33,647 nt of DNA from Nonomuraea terrae (lineage in GTDB: Bacteria > Actinomycetota > Actinomycetes > Streptosporangiales > Streptosporangiaceae): positions 1 through 33,647 of the forward strand of contig NZ_SMKQ01000082.1 in the NCBI RefSeq assembly GCF_004348995.1. The letters run 5' to 3'. Below the pieces are notes generated by a model. The model was not told the origin of the DNA, did not search any database, and saw only the letters and a program-made list of their open reading frames with translations. Shown here one piece after another: positions 23,207-31,795 of the stretch. Within the stretch, counting starts at the first letter, position 1; every line of letters begins with the position of its first letter. The translations under genes and the position numbers were made by a program.

Positions 23207-24103
23207 ATGCGGCAGGCACACGCTGAAGACGCACGAACCGAAGCCAGGCGAGTCGTTCGCGACCTGCTGGGCGAGGAGCAGCCGACGGCAGGGGCGCTGG
23301 TCGCCGACGTACGCCCCGTGCTGGGCGCCGAGCGCACCGCACGCGCGCTCGAGCTCGCCCTCGGCGCCCAGCTCACCAGGCGCTCCGCCGAGCTGGCCGC
23401 CATCGCCGCGCTCCTCGTCGGCACCCGCGAGCTGGGCGAGGAGTGGTGGACGCGGTCCCGGGGCGGCAAGCTGCCCCCGCCCGACGAGGTGCTGAGCACC
23501 GCCGTCGCGATCGAGCCGTGGACCGACCTGACCGCGCTCGAGATGCTCGCCGCCTGGATCTCCGACGACGCCGCCGACCGCATGTGGGGCCGGGCGGTCG
23601 CCGAGGTCGACCTGAACTCCTGGCAGGCGGAAGACCGCTTCGGCCTGCCGCCGGGCGTGCGGCCCGGGCAGCGGCTCGTCGTCCACTTCGACGCGGGCGG
23701 ACGCCTCGACGCGGTCGTCACCCGGCGCCCCGGCGACGAGCTGGGCTCCAACCTCGACTTCCAGTCGCTGCGCTACTCCCGGCCCGCCGAGGCGCAGTGG
23801 AGCTGGGGCGTGGCGGCCGGGCTCGGCCCGCACCGGCTGCCGGGCGAGAGCCCCGACCCGTACACGCGCGAGGTCCCGTCCGAGGCGGCCGGCATCCTGC
23901 GCGGCTGGGCGCTGCGCCACGGCGCGACCCGGGAGCAGCTCGGGGAGCGGTGGGACACGGTCGGCGACGTGGTGGCCGCCATCGAGCGGGTCGACTGGAT
24001 GTGGCGCAGCGGCGAGTGGTTCGGGTGGTGGCGAGGGGCGTCCGCGCTGGTGGACGACTCGGCGTACCTGCCGTACCGGCTGGAGGAGCTCGCCTCCGGC
24101 TGA
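23207..24103 (+). CDS. Unrecognised 298-residue protein
   Basis: I do not recognise the family. The coding character is clear: strong third-position GC and an uninterrupted frame from ATG 23207 to TGA 24103. The protein is soluble, with no signal peptide or membrane helix. The first 90 residues are Ala/Glu/Arg-rich and look helical (RTEARRVVRDLLGEE; ARALELALGAQLTRRSAELA). The rest is rich in Trp (EEWWTRSRGG, WSWGVAAGLG, DWMWRSGEWFGWWRG) and looks like a mixed alpha-beta domain, with a possible beta segment RLVVHFDAGGRLDAVV. No nucleotide-binding, metal or catalytic motif stands out. It stands alone between coxG-like and dsbA-like genes. Confidence 0.7.
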   Translation: MRQAHAEDARTEARRVVRDLLGEEQPTAGALVADVRPVLGAERTARALELALGAQLTRRSAELAAIAALLVGTRELGEEWWTRSRGGKLPPPDEVLSTAVAIEPWTDLTALEMLAAWISDDAADRMWGRAVAEVDLNSWQAEDRFGLPPGVRPGQRLVVHFDAGGRLDAVVTRRPGDELGSNLDFQSLRYSRPAEAQWSWGVAAGLGPHRLPGESPDPYTREVPSEAAGILRGWALRHGATREQLGERWDTVGDVVAAIERVDWMWRSGEWFGWWRGASALVDDSAYLPYRLEELASG

Positions 24104-24152
24104 CCTCGCCCGCGCAGGAATCAGGGCGATCGGCGCGGGGTTGTGGTCGTAC

Positions 24153-24821
24153 ATGAAGGTGGAGATCTTTTCTGATGTCGTGTGCCCGTGGTGCTACATC
24201 GGGCACACGCGGTTCGCCAGGGCCGCCGAGCGGTTCCGGGCCAAGGGCGGGACGATCGAGGTGACGATGCGGCCGTTCCAGCTCGACCCGAGCACTCCCG
24301 AGGAGGCCGAGCCGATCATGCCGGCGATGGAGCGCAAGTTCGGCGCGAACGCCCGGCAGATGATCGACCGGGTCGTCGGCGTGGCCCAGGCCGACGGGTT
24401 GGAGATGGACTACGCCAACGCCCTCAGCGCCAACACCCTGGAGGCGCACCGCCTCATCGAGGTCGCCACCCGGCAGGGCCTCGGCAAGGAGATGGCCGAG
24501 CGGTTGTTCCGCGCCTACTTCGCCGAGGGCCGCGACGTCGCCGACCGCGAGGCGCTGGCCGAACTGGCCGCCGAGGTGGGCGTCCAGGACACCGGGGAGG
24601 GTGCGGAGGCCGTGGCCGAGCAGATCGGCCGGGCCCGCGCCCTCGGGATCAGCGGGGTGCCGCTGTTCCTGTTCGAGGGCAAGTACGCCGTGTCGGGCGC
24701 GCAGCCGGAGGACGCCTTCGCCGCGGCCATCGACGAGGTGGCCGAGCGCACCGGCCAGACGCCGATCGTCCAGCTCGCGGCCCCCGCCGACGGCTGCGAC
24801 GACGGCTCCTGCGCCATCTGA
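24153..24821 (+). CDS. DsbA-family thiol oxidoreductase, FrnE-like
   Basis: A 222-residue thioredoxin-fold protein starting MKVEIFSDVVCPWCYIG, with the CPWC redox motif at residues 11-14 and the cis-proline segment ISGVPLFLFEGKYAVSGAQP near the C-terminus. The helical insertion between them (LEAHRLIEVATRQGLGKEMA, LFRAYFAEGRDVAD) is the FrnE/2-hydroxychromene-isomerase-like pattern. No signal peptide is present, so it acts in the cytoplasm, perhaps as a disulfide or polyketide-related oxidoreductase. It ends in a second cysteine pair, GCDDGSC, as in several FrnE-type proteins. ATG 24153 puts the strand directly at the start; an upstream TTG at 24141 is possible. Confidence 0.9.
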   Translation: MKVEIFSDVVCPWCYIGHTRFARAAERFRAKGGTIEVTMRPFQLDPSTPEEAEPIMPAMERKFGANARQMIDRVVGVAQADGLEMDYANALSANTLEAHRLIEVATRQGLGKEMAERLFRAYFAEGRDVADREALAELAAEVGVQDTGEGAEAVAEQIGRARALGISGVPLFLFEGKYAVSGAQPEDAFAAAIDEVAERTGQTPIVQLAAPADGCDDGSCAI

Positions 24822-24845
24822 GGCGGCGGGGGAGCGGGCTCAGAT
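24816..24845. terminator. Inverted repeat at the convergent ends of dsbA-like and tdk genes
   Basis: ATCTGAG (24816-24822) and CTCAGAT (24839-24845) are perfectly complementary across 16 bases and include the stop codons of both convergent genes. It may act as a bidirectional terminator; the stem is short and the loop long. Confidence 0.35.
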
Positions 24846-25484
24846 CGCGGCCGGCGTGCCCTCGCCGAGCTCGCCGGAGCGGTGGTGACGGCGGCAGAGC
24901 ACCTGGTAGCGCACGGGCGCCTCGCCGGTGTCGCCGATCACGACCTGCTCACCGGTACGCACCAGCACGCCCCCCACCACCCGGGCGTTGAGCTGCCCAG
25001 GACGCCCGCACCAGCACAGCACCTCGACCTGCAGCCGGCACACCTCGTCGGCCAGCTCGAACAGCCGCTGCGCCGCCGGGAACATCACCGAACGGAAGTC
25101 GGAGGCCAGGCCGAAGGCGTAGACGTCCACACCGTGCTCGTCCACCAGGTCGGCGAGCTGCTCGATCTGCTCGATGCTGTAGAAGCACGCCTCGTCGCAG
25201 ATCAGGTAGTCCACCCGCCCGTACGAAGTCACCAGCCGGACGAGGTCGAGGGAGTCCTCCACCTCGATGGCGTCGCGCCCGAGCCCGATGCGGCTGGTGA
25301 CCTTCGGCCCGCCGGAGCGGTCGTGTTTGGTCAGCACCAGTCCGCGCCTGCCTTGTCGTGCGTGGTTGTAGTTCATCTGAAGCGCCAGGGTGGACTTCCC
25401 GCAGTCCATGGGGCCGAAGTAGAACTTCAGTACGGCATCCCTGGCGCCAGAGGGTACGGCAGACAAGGCAGACAGTTCGGTCAC
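24840..25484 (-). CDS. tdk: Thymidine kinase
   Basis: A 214-residue type-II thymidine kinase. The P-loop GPMDCGKST is at residues 24-32, the Walker-B-like DEACFYS follows LICDE, and the lasso/zinc region LCWCGRPGQLNARVV plus VLCRRHH supplies the cysteines expected for the structural zinc. It phosphorylates thymidine to dTMP in pyrimidine salvage in the cytoplasm. The start used is GTG 25484; a start closer to AVLKFYFGPM is possible because many homologues begin there. It is divergent from the small membrane protein and hyuAB. Confidence 0.94.
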   Translation of the reverse strand: MTELSALSAVPSGARDAVLKFYFGPMDCGKSTLALQMNYNHARQGRRGLVLTKHDRSGGPKVTSRIGLGRDAIEVEDSLDLVRLVTSYGRVDYLICDEACFYSIEQIEQLADLVDEHGVDVYAFGLASDFRSVMFPAAQRLFELADEVCRLQVEVLCWCGRPGQLNARVVGGVLVRTGEQVVIGDTGEAPVRYQVLCRRHHRSGELGEGTPAAI

Positions 25485-25562
25485 GGGCCGTCAGCTTAGT
25501 GGCTTGGCTTGTTACCTGGCCTCGTGGGACATTTCTCCCCTGAGTTACAGGAGGGACATTCT

Positions 25563-25946
25563 GTGGTCACGGACAAACCCCCGGCGCCCCCGCCGACGCT
25601 CGAGGCGATGATGAGACCGGACGAGCTGACGGCCGCCCAAGCCGACGCGACGCGGTGGCGATACGGTTTCCTCGTCGTCGTGGCGGGCATCGTCGCGGTC
25701 CTGGTCGCGTTCGGCGCGGCCGTGTTCGCCAGCGGTGAGTTCGCCGCGTTGTTCGCCGGTGTGGCCGGGGTCGTCGGCACCATCATCGGGGCCTACTTCG
25801 GCGTACAGGCGGGACAGAGCGGGAAGGCGAGGGTGGAGGCGGAGCTGGCCAGGTCGCAGGAGATGGTGGTGCGGCTGGCGGCGTACGTCGGCACCGACAA
25901 CGCGCCCCGGGTCATCGACGAAGTGCTCGGCCGGCGCCGGAGCTGA
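25563..25946 (+). CDS. Small two-helix membrane protein coupled to hyuAB
   Basis: A 127-residue protein with an excellent ribosome-binding site (CAGGAGGG, about 8 bases before GTG 25563). A polar, Pro-rich N-terminus (residues 1-34) precedes two hydrophobic helices: GFLVVVAGIVAVLVAFGAAV, then FAALFAGVAGVVGTIIGAYF. After them comes a charged, probably coiled segment (KARVEAELARSQEMVVRLAA). I recognise no named family. Its stop is followed after six bases (GGAGCC, also a ribosome-binding site) by the ATG of hyuA, so the three genes are one operon. It could anchor the HyuAB enzyme or act in substrate entry, both speculative. Confidence 0.8.
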   Translation: MVTDKPPAPPPTLEAMMRPDELTAAQADATRWRYGFLVVVAGIVAVLVAFGAAVFASGEFAALFAGVAGVVGTIIGAYFGVQAGQSGKARVEAELARSQEMVVRLAAYVGTDNAPRVIDEVLGRRRS

Positions 25947-25952
25947 GGAGCC

Positions 25953-27953
25953 ATGCGTAGCGTCCGTATCGGAGTGGACACCGGAGGCACGTTCACCGAC
26001 GTCGTGGCGGTGGACGAGGAGACCGGTGAGATCCTCACCACGAAGACCCCCTCGACCCCCGCGGACCCGGCCGACGGGTTCCTCGCGGGCATCGACAAGC
26101 TGGGCCGGCTCGACGTCGGCTCCATCGTGCACGGCACCACGGTGGCCACCAACCGGCTGCTGGAGGACCGGATCGGCGATCTCGGGTTCATCACGACCGA
26201 AGGTTTCGAGTTCATCCTGGAGATCGCCAGGCAGAGCGTGCCCGACGGCTACGGCAACTCCTATTTCTGGGTCAAGCCGCCCAGGATCGTCCCGGTGCAC
26301 CTGGTGAAGACCGTCGGCGGGCGGCTCGACCACCGGGGCAACGAGGTTCGCCCGTTCAACGAGGAGCAGGCGGTCGAGGTCGCCCGCTGGTTCCGTGCCA
26401 AGGGCATCACCGCGATCGGCGTCTGCTTCCTGCACTCCTACGCCAACCCCACCCACGAGCACCGCATGCGCGAGGTGCTCTGGCGTGAGCACCCCGAGGC
26501 GGTCATCTCGCTGTCGAGCGACGTGCTGCGCGAATACCGCGAGTACGAGCGCTCGGTCACCACCCTCGTCGACGCCGCCGTCAAGCCGGTCATGCGCGGC
26601 TACATCGCGAGCCTGTCCCACAGGCTCGGCAGGCCGTTCTCGGTGATGAAGTCCAACGGCGGCATCCTGTCGGCCCGCGAGGTCGTCAACCAGCCGATCA
26701 CCACGGTCCTGTCCGGCCCGGCGGCCGGGGCGCTCGGCGCGGCGCTCATCGCCTCCACGGCCGGCCACAAGTCCGTGATCACTCTCGACGGCGGCGGCAC
26801 CTCCACCGACGTGGCCGTGGTGGCCGACGGCGAGCCCTCCGTCACCACCGAGGGCAGCGTCGGCCGCTACCCGTGCAAGATCCCGATGATCGACATCGTC
26901 ACCGTCGGCGCGGGCGGCGGCTCGGTCGCGTGGATCTCGCCGGAGGGCACGCTCAAGGTCGGCCCCAGGTCCGCCGGCGCCGACCCGGGCCCCCTCTGCT
27001 ACGGCAGGGGCGGCACCGAGGTGACGGTCACCGACGCCCACGTCTTCCTCGGCCGCATCCCGCCGCACCTGCTCGGCGGTGAGATCCCGCTGGACGCCGA
27101 CGCCGCGCGCACCGGCATCCAGGGCCTCGCCGACAAGCTCGGCCTGACCCCCGAGCGCACGGCGACCGGCATCCTGGAGATCAGCGCGTTCAACCAGAGC
27201 AACGCGATCCGGCAGCTCACCGTCCAGCGCGGGCTCGACGTGCGCGACTTCCCGCTGGTGACGTTCGGCGGGTCGGGGCCGCTGCTGGCGTGCCGGCTGA
27301 TCGACATCCTCGGCCTGCCGTCCGTGCTCGTGCCGCGCGACCCGGGCAACGTCTCGGCGTTCGGGCTGCTCACGGTGGACGTCAAGAACGACTACGTCCG
27401 TACGTACGTCACCCGCGACCTGTCGCCAGGCACGGCCGCCGAGATCTTCCACGACCTGGAGCATCAGGCGGGCGAGACGCTCCAGCGCGAGGGCTTCGAC
27501 GACCCGGTCTACCAGCGCAGCGCCGACCTGCGCTACTACGGCCAGGCGTACGAGGTGCGGGTGCCCGCCCCGGCCGGTGAGATCGACGAGGAGTGGCGGG
27601 CCGAGGTGGTGGCCCGCTTCCACGACGCCCACGAGAAGCTCTACGGCTACGCCTACCGCGACGATCCCCGCCACGCCGTCGAGTGGGTCAACCTGCGCGT
27701 GTCCGGCATCGGGCCCATCAACCGCCCCGTCATCCGCCGCCTGGACAAGCCGGGCGCGGGCGCCACGTCGGTCCGGCCCGTCCACTTCGACGAGACCCGC
27801 GACACCCCGATCCACCAGCGCGCCGCGCTCGGCCCGGGGGCCACGGTCAGGGGCCCGGCGGTGATCGAGGAGTACGGCTCCACGATCCCGATCCACCCCG
27901 GCTTCATCGCGAAGGTCGACGAATACGGAAATGTGGAGATAGCTCGTGACTGA
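25953..27953 (+). CDS. hyuA: Hydantoinase/oxoprolinase family protein, HyuA-type subunit
   Basis: A 666-residue protein beginning RIGVDTGGTFTDVVAVDEET, the phosphate-1 loop of the HyuA N-terminal domain (actin-like ATPase fold). It continues with HGTTVATNRLLEDR, then the hydantoinase A domain with SNGGILSAREV, GPAAGALGAAL and DGGGTSTDVAVV, and a C-terminal domain from about residue 500. Family members use ATP to open cyclic amides (N-methylhydantoin, 5-oxoproline) or, in relatives, to carboxylate ketones. With HyuB it should form a two-component ATP-dependent amidohydrolase in the cytoplasm. The substrate is not predictable here. Confidence 0.93.
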   Translation: MRSVRIGVDTGGTFTDVVAVDEETGEILTTKTPSTPADPADGFLAGIDKLGRLDVGSIVHGTTVATNRLLEDRIGDLGFITTEGFEFILEIARQSVPDGYGNSYFWVKPPRIVPVHLVKTVGGRLDHRGNEVRPFNEEQAVEVARWFRAKGITAIGVCFLHSYANPTHEHRMREVLWREHPEAVISLSSDVLREYREYERSVTTLVDAAVKPVMRGYIASLSHRLGRPFSVMKSNGGILSAREVVNQPITTVLSGPAAGALGAALIASTAGHKSVITLDGGGTSTDVAVVADGEPSVTTEGSVGRYPCKIPMIDIVTVGAGGGSVAWISPEGTLKVGPRSAGADPGPLCYGRGGTEVTVTDAHVFLGRIPPHLLGGEIPLDADAARTGIQGLADKLGLTPERTATGILEISAFNQSNAIRQLTVQRGLDVRDFPLVTFGGSGPLLACRLIDILGLPSVLVPRDPGNVSAFGLLTVDVKNDYVRTYVTRDLSPGTAAEIFHDLEHQAGETLQREGFDDPVYQRSADLRYYGQAYEVRVPAPAGEIDEEWRAEVVARFHDAHEKLYGYAYRDDPRHAVEWVNLRVSGIGPINRPVIRRLDKPGAGATSVRPVHFDETRDTPIHQRAALGPGATVRGPAVIEEYGSTIPIHPGFIAKVDEYGNVEIARD

Positions 27954-29754
27954 TCCCATCCTGGTGGAGATCGTGGAGGGGACGCTGGCCTCCGTCGAGA
28001 TGGAGGTCGAGACGGCCATCGCGCGTACGGCCCGCTCACCGATGATCCGCGACGCGCACGACTTCCGCGCGGGCATCCACGACGTACGGCTGCGCAAGCT
28101 CACCGGCCGCTCCTACAGCGCGCTCGTCCAGCCGGTCGTGCGCGACTACCCGATCGAGACGATGAAGCCCGGCGACGTCTACTTCCATAACGACGTCTAC
28201 CTGTCGGAGGGCGGCATCGGCCACCTGCCCGACCTGTGCGTCACCGTGCCGGTCTTCCACGACGGCGAGGTGGTGGCGTTCGTGCAGGCGTTCGGCCACC
28301 ACGACGACATCGGCGGGTCGGTGCCCGGGTCCATGCCGTCGCACGCGCGGTCGGTGTTCGAGGAGGGCCTGATGGTCCCGCCGATCAAGCTGTGGGACCA
28401 GGGCGTGCCCAACGAGACCGCGCTGCGCATCATGACGCGCAACTCCCGCATGCCTGACTCCCTCGCCGGCGACCTCGACGCGGAGTGTTCGGCCTGCCTG
28501 ATGGGCGCGCGCCGCCTGGCCGAGCTGTTCGAGCGCTACGGCCGGCAGGACGTCGAGGAGTGCTTCGACGCGATCATCGACAAGACGACCGAGACGTTCC
28601 GCAGGGAGCTGCTGGCCAAGATCCCCGAGGGCACGTACGTGTGGGAGGACTACGCCGAGCACGACGGCGTGGACGAGCCCCGCCTGCACGCGCAGCGCAT
28701 CACCCTGACGGTCGACCATGCGGAGCACGCCCCGCTGACGATCGATTTCACCGGCACCTCGCCGCAGGCCAAGGGGCCGATCAACCACGCGGGCGACTAC
28801 GCCGACGGCGTGTTCCTGAAGAAGTGGCTGGCGCCGGTGCTGCGCAACCTGGCCGACACCCCCGAGCGCATGGCCGAGCTCGACGTCAACGAGGGTGTGG
28901 TGCCGCTGATCAAGATGGTCTTCCCGGAGAAGGGCACCCTGCTCACCCCCGTCTTCCCCGCGCCGACCAACGCCCGCACGTTCGTCATCCTGCGCCTGCT
29001 CGGCGTGCTCGCGGGCGTGCTGGCCAAGGCGACCGGCGGACGCATGCCGGCCGACCAGGAGACCATCCGCTACACCGGCGTGTACGGCACCGACGCCGAA
29101 GGGCAGCCGTACCTGATGCGGGAGGTCCTCGGCGGCGGCTCCGGCGGGCGCTGGTACGCCGACGGCGAGGACACCATCCACGTCGTGCCCGACTCGCGCA
29201 ACATCCCCGTGGAGTTCGCCGAGGCGCGCTGGCCGTTCCGGGTCGAGCGGCTGGGCCTGGCCTGCGACTCCGGCGGGCCCGGCATGTTCAGGGGCGGGCT
29301 CGGCTACGACAAGCACATCAGGATGCTGCGCGACGCCTCCTACATGTCGATCGCCGACCGGTCGATCCTGTCGTGCTGGGGGGTCAACGGGGGCCTGGCC
29401 GGGCGGCCGTTCCGCGTCGAGATCGCGGGCAAGGAGATGGACGGCCTGGTGGACGACTACCAGGTGCAGGCCGGCGAGCTGATCCGCATCCGCACGACGG
29501 GCGGCGGCGGCTGGGGCTCCCCGTACGACCGCGATCCCCGCGCGGTGGCGGCCGACGTGCGCGACGGCAAGGTGTCGATCGCCGGGGCGCTCGGCGACTA
29601 CGGCGTGGTGCTCGACGGCGACCGCATCGACGAGCAGGCCACCGCCGAGCTGCGCGCCCGCCTGCGCCCGCGCGCCGACCGTTTCTTCGACCGCGGCCCC
29701 GGCTACGCCAGGCTGTCCGGCGGGCGCGCGCACGCGGAGGTGGACGAGCTCTAG
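27946..29754 (+). CDS. hyuB: Hydantoinase/oxoprolinase family protein, HyuB-type subunit
   Basis: A 602-residue protein of the HyuB family. It has MIRDAHDFRAGIHDVR near the start, PGDVYFHNDVYLSEGGIGHL, then FVQAFGHHDDIGGSVPGSMP, and in the C-terminal part a glycine-rich stretch GLACDSGGPGMFRGGLGYDK and TTGGGGWGSP. These are the conserved blocks of N-methylhydantoinase B and 5-oxoprolinase beta regions; histidines and aspartates in FHNDVY and GHHDD probably bind metal. The GTG start overlaps hyuA by 8 bases, consistent with equimolar complex formation. It meets the convergent dehydrogenase gene 7 bases downstream of its stop. Confidence 0.93.
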   Translation: MTDPILVEIVEGTLASVEMEVETAIARTARSPMIRDAHDFRAGIHDVRLRKLTGRSYSALVQPVVRDYPIETMKPGDVYFHNDVYLSEGGIGHLPDLCVTVPVFHDGEVVAFVQAFGHHDDIGGSVPGSMPSHARSVFEEGLMVPPIKLWDQGVPNETALRIMTRNSRMPDSLAGDLDAECSACLMGARRLAELFERYGRQDVEECFDAIIDKTTETFRRELLAKIPEGTYVWEDYAEHDGVDEPRLHAQRITLTVDHAEHAPLTIDFTGTSPQAKGPINHAGDYADGVFLKKWLAPVLRNLADTPERMAELDVNEGVVPLIKMVFPEKGTLLTPVFPAPTNARTFVILRLLGVLAGVLAKATGGRMPADQETIRYTGVYGTDAEGQPYLMREVLGGGSGGRWYADGEDTIHVVPDSRNIPVEFAEARWPFRVERLGLACDSGGPGMFRGGLGYDKHIRMLRDASYMSIADRSILSCWGVNGGLAGRPFRVEIAGKEMDGLVDDYQVQAGELIRIRTTGGGGWGSPYDRDPRAVAADVRDGKVSIAGALGDYGVVLDGDRIDEQATAELRARLRPRADRFFDRGPGYARLSGGRAHAEVDEL

Positions 29755-29761
29755 CCGAGCT

Positions 29762-30625
29762 CTATTCGAAGCTCGCGTGGTAGGTGGCGCACATGTCCTC
29801 GTCGCCGTGCCCCTGGGCCTCGGCACGGCGGAAGCGCTCGCCGGCCGCCGCCACCACGTCGAGCTTCACCCCGGCCCGCTCACCCGCCTCGACGATGAGC
29901 CGGGTGTCCTTCTCGGCGTTGCGCACGGTGAAGCTGGGCGTGAAGTCGCCCTCCAGGATGGCCTTCGCCTTCGTCTGGAGGTAGGCGTTGTCCAGCGGCC
30001 CGCCGGAGAGCACCTCCCGCACCAGGGCGGGGTCGAGGCCGAGGCCGCGGGCCAGGGCCAGCGACTCGGCCACCACGGCGGTCAGCGAGATGGCGTAGCT
30101 GACCGTCGCCATCTTCAGCTTCGTGCCGGCCGCGCTCGCACCGTTCTCGTCCAGCCAGAGCGTCCGCTGCCCGAGGGCGTCGAAGACCGGGGTCAGCGTC
30201 TGCCTGGCGGCCTGCGGCCCGGAGGCGAGGATGATCAGCGCCCCCTGCTCGGCGGGCTGCTTGGTGCCCTGGACCGGGGCGTCGACGTACGTCAGGCCGT
30301 GCCCGGCGGCCAGCGCCGCGAGGCGCCCGGCCGCCTCGATGCCGACCGTGCTCATCTGCGCCCACACCTGCCCGGCCCGCAGGCCGGCGGAGGCGGCCGT
30401 CATCGCGGCGTGCACCGCGTCGCCGTCGAGCAGCATCGTGATCACCACATCGGCGCCCCGGACGGCGTCCGCCGGAGAGCCCGCCACGGTGGCGCCGTCG
30501 GCCGCCAAGGGCCGGGCCCTGTCCTGCGTACGGTTCCAGACGGTGACCTGCATGCCGGATTTGAGCAGGTTGCGGGCCATGGCAGCGCCCATGATCCCGG
30601 TTCCCAGCATTGCGACTGTTGTCAT
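29762..30625 (-). CDS. NAD(P)-dependent beta-hydroxyacid dehydrogenase, glyoxylate/succinic semialdehyde reductase-like
   Basis: A 287-residue protein with Rossmann motif GTGIMGAAM (residues 8-16) and, after it, VWNRTQDRARPL, an arginine-containing loop suggesting NADP(H). The substrate-binding segment YVDAPVQGTKQPAEQGALII resembles the APVSGSKKPAEDGQL form of glyoxylate/succinic semialdehyde reductases more than classic 3-hydroxyisobutyrate dehydrogenase. The catalytic Lys is in GTKLKMA (about residue 166). It would reduce a small aldehyde-acid in the cytoplasm. It is convergent with hyuB and divergent from the phosphoesterase gene, so an operon link to either is not supported. Confidence 0.88.
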   Translation of the reverse strand: MTTVAMLGTGIMGAAMARNLLKSGMQVTVWNRTQDRARPLAADGATVAGSPADAVRGADVVITMLLDGDAVHAAMTAASAGLRAGQVWAQMSTVGIEAAGRLAALAAGHGLTYVDAPVQGTKQPAEQGALIILASGPQAARQTLTPVFDALGQRTLWLDENGASAAGTKLKMATVSYAISLTAVVAESLALARGLGLDPALVREVLSGGPLDNAYLQTKAKAILEGDFTPSFTVRNAEKDTRLIVEAGERAGVKLDVVAAAGERFRRAEAQGHGDEDMCATYHASFE

Positions 30626-30811
30626 GGATTCACCCTACGATCGCCCTCCTGCCTCACCGCGCGGGGACACGGCGGTGGCGTGCGACCTGGCGGGCTGTCC
30701 TCAGGGGACGTGGCGAACCATGACCATTGCCCCGTTACGCGAAGTTCACCGCCCGTCCAGCTGGGGCCTGGACGATCTCCGGCGAGACCCTCGACGGATT
30801 GGACTCTCCTG

Positions 30812-31753
30812 ATGAACGCACTGTCCAAGGTGCTCTGCGCCGCGCTCACCGTGTCGCTGGCGGGCGCCGCCCCCGCGGCCGCCCGGGCCGAGGACCGGCG
30901 CGACGGGCCGGCCGGCCACAGCAGCGCGGCGTTCTCGTTCGGCCTGATCGCGGACCCGCAGTACTGGAGCGGCCCGCCCCAGGGCACCCGGTACTACGCC
31001 GACTCCCTCCGGAAGCTCGCCGAGGGCGCCGCCACGATCAACGACGCGAACGTCGGCTTCACCGTGCAGCTCGGCGACATGGTGGACCGCGACCCCAGGA
31101 GCTTCGAGGAGATCCTGCCGGTCTTCGAGCGGATCCGCGGCCCCCGCTACAGCGTGCTCGGCAACCACGACTTCCCCGGCCTGTCCAGCGACGAGGCCGC
31201 CGAGCGGCTCGGCATGAGCAACGAGTACTACGACTTCACCTACCAGGACTGGCGCTTCGTCGTGCTCGACAACAACGACGTCTCGCTCTACGCCAACCCG
31301 CCCGGCTCCCCGGACCACGTCAAGGCCCAGCGGCTCATCGACGAGTTGCGGGCGAAGGGCGCGATCAACGCCCAGACGTACAACGGCGCGCTCGGGGACG
31401 AGCAGACGGCCTGGCTGAAGGCCACGCTCGCGGACGCCGAGGCGAAGGGGCAGCAGGTCATCGTCCTGGGGCACATGCCGCTCGCGGGCGGTGAGACGGA
31501 GGACGCCCTGGACGCCCCCGAGGTCCGGCAGGTGCTGGAGTCCCACCCCAACGTGGTGGCCTACCTCAACGGGCACTACCACCCGGGCGCGTACGAGGTC
31601 GTGGGCGGCATCCACTACGTGACCCTCAAGGGCATGGTCGAGCAGCCGTACCCGGCCAACTCGTACGCGGTGGTGACCGTGCAGGAGAACCGGATCCGCA
31701 TCAACGGGTACGGCCTCCAGCAGGACCTCGTGCTCGTCCCCCGCTCGCACTGA
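30812..31753 (+). CDS. Secreted ADPRibase-Mn-like metallophosphoesterase
   Basis: A 313-residue protein with a cleavable signal peptide (residues 1-26, cut after AARA). The calcineurin-like motifs are in order: GLIADPQYW, LGDMVDRD, LGNHDFPG, GHMPLAGG and NGHYHPGAY. The first motif is D-x-Q rather than the usual D-x-H, and RYYADSLRKL follows soon after. Both are features of the Mn-dependent ADP-ribose/CDP-alcohol diphosphatase family. It probably hydrolyses a phosphodiester or diphosphate bond outside the cell; the natural substrate is unknown. ATG 30812 starts directly at the signal peptide. Confidence 0.88.
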   Translation: MNALSKVLCAALTVSLAGAAPAAARAEDRRDGPAGHSSAAFSFGLIADPQYWSGPPQGTRYYADSLRKLAEGAATINDANVGFTVQLGDMVDRDPRSFEEILPVFERIRGPRYSVLGNHDFPGLSSDEAAERLGMSNEYYDFTYQDWRFVVLDNNDVSLYANPPGSPDHVKAQRLIDELRAKGAINAQTYNGALGDEQTAWLKATLADAEAKGQQVIVLGHMPLAGGETEDALDAPEVRQVLESHPNVVAYLNGHYHPGAYEVVGGIHYVTLKGMVEQPYPANSYAVVTVQENRIRINGYGLQQDLVLVPRSH

Positions 31754-31760
31754 CCGGCGC

Positions 31761-31788
31761 GGCCGGGGCCCTGGTCCAGGCCCCGGCC
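31761..31788. terminator. Strong bidirectional hairpin terminator
   Basis: GGCCGGGGCC (31761-31770) and GGCCCCGGCC (31779-31788) form a perfect 10-bp stem with an 8-base loop. It sits exactly between the convergent phosphoesterase and beta-propeller genes. No T-run is present, as is usual in this GC range. Confidence 0.75.
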
Positions 31789-31795
31789 GTCACCG

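Noticed and set aside
29749..29772. GAGCTC-N5-GAGCTC at the convergent hyuB/dehydrogenase ends as a terminator
   Set aside because: GAGCTC is a self-palindromic six-base word; the possible stem is only six pairs and lies inside coding ends, so support is weak.
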